Assembly (NCBI GenBank): GCA_025612375.1 | Contig: JAAXKN010000002.1 | Location: 186,001 to 250,000, forward strand | DNA from: Ignavibacteria bacterium | GTDB taxonomy: Bacteria; Bacteroidota; Ignavibacteria; Ignavibacteriales; SURF-24 | DNA length: 64,000 bases | Reading direction: 5' to 3' | Shown here: positions 54,572 through 64,000 of the stretch, one piece after another | Layout of the letters: each line of letters begins with the position of its first letter | Numbering within the stretch: the stretch's first letter is position 1 | Made by a program: the position numbers and the translations under genes | The notes under the pieces: generated by a model | Databases searched by the model: none | The model's input: only the letters and a program-made list of their open reading frames with translations | Told to the model about the DNA's origin: nothing

Positions 54572-55339
54572 ATGCGTTCGAAATTCTATTACCTGCCTGT
54601 AATTTTATTTATTTCATTATTCCTTGGCCCCTCAACTCTTCCGGCTCAGGAAGCAGAAGATTCAACAAAAGAAGAGTCAAAACCATATTCATTTAATTTT
54701 GGCGCAGACGTCGTAAGCCGCTATGTATGGCGCGGAATTGAACTTGGAGAGTCCATGCCGCAGGTCCAGCCATACGGTTCATTTGACCTGAGCCTTAATT
54801 CTGCGGGAAGTCTCAGCCTGGGGGTCTGGGGATCATACGGTTTTACAGGAAATTACGCTGAAAATGACTTTTATCTGAAATATTCTTATGAAACCTCAGC
54901 CGGCACATTCTCGGCTACGGCAACAGATTATTATTATCCCTATATCGATACCCTGAAGCTCTCTGACTTTAAGAATAACGGTGAAGGAGCCCACACGATG
55001 GAAGCCTCCTTCCTTTATAACGGTCCTGAAAGCTTTCCCATTAGTTTTACACTGAGCAGCAACATTTATAACGACCTGCCTGAGAATAAGTCGCTTTATG
55101 TAGAAGTTGGCTACCCGGTTAAATTTAACGGGACCTCGTTAAATTTCTTTGCCGGAGCTGCCCAGGGTCCGAGCGTCTGGCACTGCGTTACAAGTGATAA
55201 ATTTGAAATAATTAACCTCGGCTTTAATGTCTCAAAAGATATTAAAATCACACAGGATTTTAACCTGCCTGTGGGGCTTTCCTTTGTTATGAACCCACAC
55301 GTAAAAAATACATATATAGTATTTAAGGTCAGTTTATAA
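54572..55339 (+). CDS. TorF-type putative porin
   Basis: A 255-residue outer membrane protein with signal peptide (1-25). The barrel begins with the family hallmark VVSRYVWRGIELGES ... PQVQPYGSFDLSL (TorF/Gcw_chp) and continues with regular alternating strands to the final FKVSL. TorF-like porins serve uptake of small solutes. A hairpin follows at 55382. The next gene encodes a chemoreceptor and is probably unlinked. Confidence 0.8.
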   Translation: MRSKFYYLPVILFISLFLGPSTLPAQEAEDSTKEESKPYSFNFGADVVSRYVWRGIELGESMPQVQPYGSFDLSLNSAGSLSLGVWGSYGFTGNYAENDFYLKYSYETSAGTFSATATDYYYPYIDTLKLSDFKNNGEGAHTMEASFLYNGPESFPISFTLSSNIYNDLPENKSLYVEVGYPVKFNGTSLNFFAGAAQGPSVWHCVTSDKFEIINLGFNVSKDIKITQDFNLPVGLSFVMNPHVKNTYIVFKVSL

Positions 55340-55381
55340 ATATTTAAAACTTTTTACGGCTTCAGGCTGTATAAGCCTGTG

Positions 55382-55409
55382 CTGAGCCGGAACTTTAGTT
55401 CCGGCTCAG
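55382..55409 (+). terminator. strong hairpin after porin gene
   Basis: CTGAGCCGGAAC and GTTCCGGCTCAG form a 12-base perfect stem with a four-base loop. The T run after it is weak. Confidence 0.65.
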
Positions 55410-55447
55410 AAGCCGTTTTATTACAAACTATTTGAGGGGAAAGTTTT

Positions 55448-57361
55448 ATGTTCCGAACTATCAAACACAAGTTGAGCAACCTCCTGATTCGTGACAAAAT
55501 AATGCTCCTGATCTCATTGTTCGGGTTCGTTATGATAGGCTTTTACACCTATTTCTCATACAGCAATGAAAAAGAAATTTTATCCAAATCTATTGATGAA
55601 AAACTTATAGCGGCTGCATACGGCGTTTATTATGCATTCGGGGATGCATACCATGACAGCCTTACAGGGCCTAATTCCGTCTCGGAAGCACAGAACCTCG
55701 AGAACACCAAGAAACTCAACATCATTACAAAAAAGCTTGGTCTTTCTTATGTCTATACCATGGCGCAGACCCCGGATGACAGCCTTCACTTTACTTCATC
55801 CAGCGCAACAGACGAGGAATTAGCCAAGGGAGAATACTCCCCTTTCTTTGAAACCTATCCTGAGGCTTCAGAAGCGCTGCATAACATCTTTCATAATAAG
55901 AAGATGTATTTTGAAGATACAAATGACAAATGGGGCTCACTGCGTTCAGTGCTCATACCTTTTACAACCCCAAACGGTAAGACCTATATTATTGGGGCTG
56001 ATTATTCCTTGAAAGATATTCATTCGGCCAGGGTAAGAACGTTCCTTACAAATATCGGTTCAGGAGCTGTATTGTATATCCTGTTCCTGCTTCTTACCTC
56101 AATGGTGGTTAAAAAGATTACCGGTCCCATTAACTATCTTGCACAGACTGCAAAGAAAATATCCGATGGCGACCTCGGTTTGTCTCTTGCCGTTAACAGT
56201 AAAGATGAAACACGTCTGCTTTCGGAATCGCTTGCCAAAATGGTGGGAAATATCAAAGAAAATCTGGAAAACCTCAAGTCTGAAAAAGCAGGAGTGGAAA
56301 AGAAAGTTGAAGAAGCCGTAAGAGAATCTGAAGCCCAAAAGGGATATCTTGCCAGATCGGTTGAGGAAATTCTCCAGGCAATGGAAAAGTTTTCAAATGG
56401 CGACCTGACCGTAAGGCTTCACAGCGATAAGGACGATGTAATCGGCAGGCTGTTCAAGGGCTTTAACTCTACGGTTGAGAATTTCAATTATATGGTTTCC
56501 AACGTTGCACAGGCGGTTAGTGAAACTGCCGGTGCAAGCAGCCAGATCTCCTCAAGCACTGAGCAGATTGCCAAGGGAAGTACGAGCCAGGCAGAGCAGG
56601 CGGCAGAAATTGCCGCGGCAATTGACCAGATGACAAGAACTATAATTGATACAACACAGAACACTTCACTTGCCGCTGACACTGCAAAGCAGGCAGGAGA
56701 AAAAGCACGCGACGGCGGAAAAGTAGTAAAAGAAACTATTTCCGGAATGAATAAAATTGCCGATGTTGTCCTGACTTCTGCAACAACTGTTGAGGAACTG
56801 GGAAGAAACAGCGGACAGATCGGTGAGATAATTCAGGTAATTGACGACATTGCAGACCAGACAAACCTCCTTGCCTTAAATGCCGCAATTGAGGCTGCCA
56901 GGGCCGGTGAGCAGGGACGCGGTTTTGCTGTTGTGGCAGACGAAGTGCGCAAGCTTGCAGAAAAAACCACAAAGGCCACAAAGGAAATTTCACTTATGAT
57001 CAATCAGATCCAGAAAGATACTGCTGCTGCAATAGACTCAATTTCCAAGGGCACTTTAGAAGTGGAAAATGGGAAAAACCTTGCAAACCGTGCCGGTTCT
57101 GCGCTGGATGAAATTATCAGGGGAACTGAAAAGGTAAGTGAACTTATTCTTCAGATCGCTTCAGCCAGCCAGGAACAGTCTACAGCAAGCGAAGAAATAA
57201 GTAAAAGCGTTGAGGCTATTACAGACGTAACGCGCCAGTCCTCTTCAGGACTTCACGAAGTGGCACAGGCTGCCGAAGGGCTCGAACACCTGACACTCGA
57301 CCTGCAGACACTTGTAAATAAATTTAATACCGGTTCTGAAGTCCCCGTCCACCAGCGTTAA
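55448..57361 (+). CDS. methyl-accepting chemotaxis protein
   Basis: A 637-residue chemoreceptor: TM1 (about 17-39), a periplasmic sensing domain (about 40-195), TM2 (about 197-221), a HAMP domain (about 222-275), further HAMP-like segment (about 300-350) and the MCP signalling hairpin with the conserved tip (EIIQVIDDIADQTNLLALNA, then AIEAARAGEQGRGFAVVADE). It relays ligand signals to CheA. There is no C-terminal CheR-binding pentapeptide (the end is PVHQR). No chemotaxis genes flank it. Confidence 0.92.
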   Translation: MFRTIKHKLSNLLIRDKIMLLISLFGFVMIGFYTYFSYSNEKEILSKSIDEKLIAAAYGVYYAFGDAYHDSLTGPNSVSEAQNLENTKKLNIITKKLGLSYVYTMAQTPDDSLHFTSSSATDEELAKGEYSPFFETYPEASEALHNIFHNKKMYFEDTNDKWGSLRSVLIPFTTPNGKTYIIGADYSLKDIHSARVRTFLTNIGSGAVLYILFLLLTSMVVKKITGPINYLAQTAKKISDGDLGLSLAVNSKDETRLLSESLAKMVGNIKENLENLKSEKAGVEKKVEEAVRESEAQKGYLARSVEEILQAMEKFSNGDLTVRLHSDKDDVIGRLFKGFNSTVENFNYMVSNVAQAVSETAGASSQISSSTEQIAKGSTSQAEQAAEIAAAIDQMTRTIIDTTQNTSLAADTAKQAGEKARDGGKVVKETISGMNKIADVVLTSATTVEELGRNSGQIGEIIQVIDDIADQTNLLALNAAIEAARAGEQGRGFAVVADEVRKLAEKTTKATKEISLMINQIQKDTAAAIDSISKGTLEVENGKNLANRAGSALDEIIRGTEKVSELILQIASASQEQSTASEEISKSVEAITDVTRQSSSGLHEVAQAAEGLEHLTLDLQTLVNKFNTGSEVPVHQR

Positions 57362-57390
57362 ATCTTAATCCCCCGGTTAAACCTATGAAA

Positions 57391-57445
57391 GATTAGCAGA
57401 CTAAAAGAAGCATTGTTTCTTTTGCTGCTAATCTTTATTTTTTTT
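57391..57445 (+). terminator. terminator after chemoreceptor gene
   Basis: GATTAGCAG (57391-57399) and CTGCTAATC (57425-57433) with an inner AAAGAA/TTCTTT stem, then TTTATTTTTTTTC. Confidence 0.8.
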
Positions 57446-57489
57446 CACATCAGTCAAGACTCCGAACTTTAAGATAATTGCTTTTATGA

Positions 57490-59010
57490 ATGTGGTTTGT
57501 AATGATGAAGTGGAAACGTTTTATACCGCTGCTTGTTTTTCTAATATTTGCCGGGAATTCTGCTGCACAGGACTCTGCCGGGATAGGTGCGCCAAATTGC
57601 CTTAAAGTCTTAAAGGCTCTTTCCCTTGAGGTCGGCCGCCTGGAAAGGCAGTATAACAGCCCCTCGGCAAAAAAGATTGTTGAGGCCTCAGATAAGATTT
57701 CTTCAGGTGAAATAACGGATAACTCCCCGGGTGACTTCGACTCAATGCTCGTGGAAATTGAGAATACTCACCTTCCCGGTGATGCACTGGCGGTATACTC
57801 ATCTATATCAAATGATTTTATGCCGGAAATTTCTTTTTCGGAAGCCGGCTTCCGCATCCTTAACGCGGTTCAAAAACGGCTGGAAAACCTTTTCCAAAGT
57901 CTGCGTTCTGACAAAAAAATGGTAAGCTTGGCCATTTTTGCCACCACGAACCTGGATGTAAGCCGTATGAAAACCGCCCTTGTGAGAAGGCAGATCAGGA
58001 TACTTTCCGAATGCGGGAAAAAAGAGGAGCGCATGCGCTGCTGGCTTGCCGTAAAAAGAATGCTCGGTGAAATAGACATCCCTAAATCTGAAAGCGGTAA
58101 CATGGTTGTACAGAACAGCCCGTACGGCATTCAGATACTTCCGGGCGAAATCCTGGCAAAGCTTAAGCCTCTTTCGGAAAACGAAACTGATGATGATGTA
58201 CGGCAATATTCTCTGGGGGCAATTAAAGCGGTCGAATCGGCACCTCCCAGGTATAAAGAAGGTGTGACGCAGATTGCACTTAATGAGCTTGATGGCTATA
58301 ACGCCAAAGACCGTCTTATTAAATCAGATGCCCTCAGGCTTTTCCAAAAAGCCGACAGCGCCATTGGCAGGAGCGGGAAAATATCGCTTTATACAGATGC
58401 CATAAAAATGGACCCGCGCTTTACCGCAGCATACAGCAACCGCGGAAGCCTGTTATATGAAATTGGGGACTTTAAGCATGCCGAAGAGGACTTTCAAAAA
58501 GCTCTTTCTCTGGATCCGGGCTACTACACGCTTTATAAATATCTTGGCAACTGCAGCTATAAAATGGGCCGCCTTGAAGATGCCGTGAAGAATTTCTCTG
58601 AGGCCCTGAAGTATGAAATTACAGACACGCTCTTAATTAACAGGGGAATATGCTTAAGGAAATTAGGACGGACAAAGCAGGCGGCAAGCGACTTTTCGGC
58701 AGCAATAAGGTTTAACTCCAAATCGCTTCCGGCCCGTATAAACCGTGTGCAGTGCTATATTGCACTTAAAGAGTATAATGAGGCCGCAAGGGATTACGAG
58801 AAACTCATAGAGCTTCAGCCCCAAAACAGCAGCTACTATTATAACCTCGGGTGCCTGTATTCAATTCAGAAGGACTGGAATAAAGTGGTGGGAATATGGG
58901 AAGAGGGGCTCCGGGTGAATCCTCAGGATGAAAACATACTGAAAAACCTTCCAAAAGTAAGAGCCCGGCAGTCAGCAAAGGCTGAAGAAGAGAATAAGGG
59001 TGAAAAATAA
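57490..59010 (+). CDS. exported TPR-repeat protein
   Basis: A 506-residue protein with signal peptide (MMKWKRFIPLLVFLIFAGNSAA; the start may be ATG57502 or 57505 rather than 57490). The C-terminal 180 residues contain at least four tetratricopeptide repeats (AAYSNRGSLLYEIGDFKHAE; YKYLGNCSYKMGRLEDAVK; KEYNEAARDYEKLIELQP). The N-terminal 300 residues are unassigned helices. TPR proteins of this kind scaffold envelope complexes. The next gene follows by 77 bases in the same direction. Confidence 0.8.
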   Translation: MWFVMMKWKRFIPLLVFLIFAGNSAAQDSAGIGAPNCLKVLKALSLEVGRLERQYNSPSAKKIVEASDKISSGEITDNSPGDFDSMLVEIENTHLPGDALAVYSSISNDFMPEISFSEAGFRILNAVQKRLENLFQSLRSDKKMVSLAIFATTNLDVSRMKTALVRRQIRILSECGKKEERMRCWLAVKRMLGEIDIPKSESGNMVVQNSPYGIQILPGEILAKLKPLSENETDDDVRQYSLGAIKAVESAPPRYKEGVTQIALNELDGYNAKDRLIKSDALRLFQKADSAIGRSGKISLYTDAIKMDPRFTAAYSNRGSLLYEIGDFKHAEEDFQKALSLDPGYYTLYKYLGNCSYKMGRLEDAVKNFSEALKYEITDTLLINRGICLRKLGRTKQAASDFSAAIRFNSKSLPARINRVQCYIALKEYNEAARDYEKLIELQPQNSSYYYNLGCLYSIQKDWNKVVGIWEEGLRVNPQDENILKNLPKVRARQSAKAEEENKGEK

Positions 59011-59087
59011 TGAACCTCAAATCCATCTTATCCGTCTAAAACATTAAAATAGCCCTATTTAACTCATATTGTCTTCCGGAGGTAACA

Positions 59088-60563
59088 ATGAATCTGCGCA
59101 TTCGGTCCGTTTTGTTATCTTTTATTCTTTTCACCCCATGCTGTTTTATAAGAGCCAATGCTGCCCACTCAGGTAAAGGGGGTGCCTTAAATGAAAAGGC
59201 GGTACTCGACAGCGCAATTGTAAAATTTCATTCCGGTGAACTTAGAAAAGGGCTCCTCTTAATTGACAGCCTCCTTAAGGCCGGGTGCAGCAGTCCATAT
59301 GCTTTATATCTCAAGGGTGAATGTCTCCTACTTTCGGGAAAAGAAGAAACCCTCGCGCTTATTGATACACTAAGAAAATTAAATAATCATGAGTATGCCG
59401 GCGTGCTGGATCTTAAGACGGAGCTTTTTCTGGGGGACTCGGAATTTCCTGCGAAATTAAAAGAAATGAAGGAAAAGTACCCCGCCAACCCTGAAGTGGA
59501 GCTTTCGGAATGGCTCTTCAGGCTGGATCATGGTGAATTTGAGTGGGCAAAGAAAAAAGTTGATGAAGTTTCAGATAAAGTTCTCTTCCGGTTCCTGCCT
59601 TATGAGGCTTTCTATTTTTTAGCCGTAAATTCGGATTATGAGGCTGCTTACTCAGTAATAAAAAAGGCAATGGATAAGAAGCTCTTAAAAATGACCAAAA
59701 CTTTCCTTCAGCAGGAAGCGCTTCACAGACTCCCTGTTTCCACCTCTGAAATTTATGTGGCTGAAATCCCTTATGCCGAATGCGGGCCTTACTTCGGAAT
59801 TGAGCTTGAAGACACTTCAGGCAATAAGATAAAGGCAAGCCTGGATACCGGAACAAGCGGCAGATATCTGTCAATTCACAAAAAGCTTCTGGGAGAAAAG
59901 ATCCCGGGCGGAAATGCAATCTGTATTGAAAAAGGTATTCAATACCGCTATATGAGTGCTCCCAGTGATGCATTTATAAAGGCGGCATCGCTGAAAACCC
60001 CATCAGTAAAGGACTTCCCCGTATTGTACTTTGAGGGCAGCCTTACTTCCTCCGACGGGGTCTTCTCCCCCTTTGCCTTTAAGGACCTGGCTTTAACTGT
60101 GGATCCGGTAAACAGGAAGTTTACGCTCAGGAACGAAGCCGCCTTAAAAAAATACTATTCAGAAATGAGTAATAAGTTTGAGGAAATAAACTACATCGAG
60201 CGCTTCGGATGGATTTTTATTCCATGCAGGCTTCGGGGCAGGGAAGTTCTCATGATGCTTGAAACAGGCTCGAGGGATGTCAATTTCAACTCCCTGGCGG
60301 CAAGGAAATACAAAATTCCGGTAGCAAAGAGTACCACCTTGTGGAATGGTAAAGAATATCCGGTTACACGCCCGGATCTGACAATCAGGATAGGCGGCAT
60401 GGATTATAAGCCTGAAGACGGTTTTGTGGAAGATTTTGTAATGGGAAACAATATCTACGGACTTGCCTGTGCAGGGGATATAGGACCTGAATTTCTAAGG
60501 AATTACAGATTTACAATTGATCCTTTTGAAAAAAAGATCGTACTGGAAAGGCAGCCCCGGTAA
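59088..60563 (+). CDS. retropepsin-like aspartyl protease family protein
   Basis: A 491-residue exported protein (signal peptide about 1-25). Residues about 30-225 are TPR-like helices. Residues about 235-345 contain SLDTGTSGRYL with Asp253-Thr-Gly, the active-site triad of retropepsin-type aspartyl proteases; a second lobe (about 360-491) has LETGSRD where the matching Asp is Glu. GGAGGTAACA precedes the start. The altered second site raises doubt about activity. It follows the TPR gene and may be in the same operon. Confidence 0.7.
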   Translation: MNLRIRSVLLSFILFTPCCFIRANAAHSGKGGALNEKAVLDSAIVKFHSGELRKGLLLIDSLLKAGCSSPYALYLKGECLLLSGKEETLALIDTLRKLNNHEYAGVLDLKTELFLGDSEFPAKLKEMKEKYPANPEVELSEWLFRLDHGEFEWAKKKVDEVSDKVLFRFLPYEAFYFLAVNSDYEAAYSVIKKAMDKKLLKMTKTFLQQEALHRLPVSTSEIYVAEIPYAECGPYFGIELEDTSGNKIKASLDTGTSGRYLSIHKKLLGEKIPGGNAICIEKGIQYRYMSAPSDAFIKAASLKTPSVKDFPVLYFEGSLTSSDGVFSPFAFKDLALTVDPVNRKFTLRNEAALKKYYSEMSNKFEEINYIERFGWIFIPCRLRGREVLMMLETGSRDVNFNSLAARKYKIPVAKSTTLWNGKEYPVTRPDLTIRIGGMDYKPEDGFVEDFVMGNNIYGLACAGDIGPEFLRNYRFTIDPFEKKIVLERQPR

Positions 60564-60646
60564 ATCTGAAGATTCAACGTTTATTCCAGAAGAACTTTTT
60601 TACTCATAAACTGCGTTATTATTATAACAGTTTAAGAGGAAATAAT

Positions 60647-61159
60647 ATGTTAAGGCTATTCATGGTTACACTCATAAGCGGACTCCTTTTTGCGTCTTCC
60701 GGGAGCATTACAACGCTGAAGGAAGGTGACAAGGCACCCGACTTTACGCTGAAGGATGCTTACGGCAAAAGCTACACTCTTTCATCCTTCAGGGATAAAT
60801 CTCCCGTTGTCCTCTACTTTTATCCAAAGGCCGGAACCACGGGCTGCACAAAGGAAGCCTGCGGCATCAGGGACGATATGAGTAAATTCAGGAAAAATAA
60901 TATTACAGTTCTTGGCGTCAGCGTGGATTCTAAGGAAGCCATTAAGAAATTTATAGATGATTACCATCTTAATTTCCCCCTCCTTTCCGACAAAGATAAA
61001 AACATCTCCAGGGATTACGGAGTATTAAATAAACTTGGGGTGGATAACAGAATTACTTTTATAATTGATAAGAAGGGGATCATTAGCTCCATAATCCGCG
61101 ATGTCGACGTAACGACACACTCAGAACAGGCGTATAATCTTGCTTCAAAACTGCTCTGA
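60647..61159 (+). CDS. bcp: exported Bcp-type peroxiredoxin
   Basis: A 170-residue thioredoxin-fold peroxidase. The N-terminal 16-18 residues look like a signal peptide, so it probably acts outside the cytoplasm. Peroxidatic Cys67 (GTTGC) and resolving Cys72 (EACGIRDD) in the atypical 2-Cys pattern of BCP/PrxQ, with the conserved Thr64 and a later catalytic Arg region. It reduces peroxides with thioredoxin. It is last in the run from 57490 and ended by a hairpin near 61184. Confidence 0.85.
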   Translation: MLRLFMVTLISGLLFASSGSITTLKEGDKAPDFTLKDAYGKSYTLSSFRDKSPVVLYFYPKAGTTGCTKEACGIRDDMSKFRKNNITVLGVSVDSKEAIKKFIDDYHLNFPLLSDKDKNISRDYGVLNKLGVDNRITFIIDKKGIISSIIRDVDVTTHSEQAYNLASKLL

Positions 61160-61183
61160 AAGCTTTAGAGAAATGATTTAAGT

Positions 61184-61222
61184 CCTGCCCCTTAGTGGCC
61201 TATAGTCACGCTCAGGGGCGGG
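61184..61222 (+). terminator. hairpin after bcp
   Basis: CCTGCCCCT (61184-61192) pairs with AGGGGCGGG (61214-61222) with one wobble. There is no T run after it, so termination is uncertain. Confidence 0.4.
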
Positions 61223-61356
61223 AGGCTTTCGCTCCCTTGCTATTATGCCCTATTTCCGTTATTTTTTGCTTGTCCGGGCTATTCCTGAGTTTATGTGCAT
61301 TTTACGGAAGTCCGGCAATTTTTTTTAAATCAGTCCCATTTGGGAGAAGTCCTTTT

Positions 61357-64000
<2,644 letters not shown>

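Overview
The window looks like a chromosomal segment of an Ignavibacteria-type bacterium (Bacteroidota/Chlorobiota relatives such as Ignavibacterium or Melioribacter). The main evidence is three secreted proteins with C-terminal type IX secretion (T9SS) sorting domains of the YPNPFNP kind (25445-27436, 28747-31239, 46373-49498), lipoproteins with Bacteroidota-like lipoboxes, a TonB-dependent receptor and A/T-rich intergenic DNA. This is inference from protein families; no 16S rRNA is present.

Layout. 1-2950: partial PRC-barrel gene, an ABC-F ATPase, and a tRNA-Asn locus with a degenerate tRNA copy in front of the intact gene. About 3014-23617: an integrated mobile element of ~20.6 kb in the 3' end of tRNA-Asn, more A/T-rich than its flanks. 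It carries a large serine recombinase, a replication ATPase, an Xre regulator, a primase-helicase with a candidate iteron origin, many small unknown genes, and a cargo block rich in nuclease and defence-type genes (GIY-YIG, PD-(D/E)XK, Schlafen-like AlbA_2, Mrr, a two-gene membrane module, a frameshifted Nmad-like gene, exported proteins). No capsid, tail, relaxase or conjugation genes are seen. 23618-25440: array of tRNA-Asn-derived relics, each with a palindrome in place of the anticodon-arm/variable-loop segment, flanking a small GIY-YIG nuclease gene. 24189-64000: ordinary chromosome with a desaturase, a GH5 glycosidase, RsgA, a LysE exporter, a second ABC-F, redox enzymes, a TonB receptor, a SWIM-SNF2 helicase, an aldo/keto reductase, a secreted LIM-DA1-type peptidase, two RNA helicases (RhlE-like, HrpB), a TorF-type porin, a chemoreceptor, a TPR protein, an aspartyl-protease-like protein, a Bcp peroxiredoxin and a multi-PAS histidine kinase cut by the window end.

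How parts fit. The recombinase gene reads through the attachment site, so its last codons are antisense to tRNA-Asn when integrated and would differ in the excised circle. Just inside the left end the element supplies a new terminator for the tRNA. Replication would use the 7607-9652 primase-helicase with the GTGCCTG repeats at 9605-9911. TGTACA repeats at three intergenic sites (6.6, 10.0 and 23.4 kb) look like shared operators or iterons.

The best candidates for something new are the tRNA-Asn relic/GIY-YIG array, the recombinase whose C-terminus is rewritten by its own integration, the element's membrane-protein pair, and the secreted LIM-DA1 peptidase.
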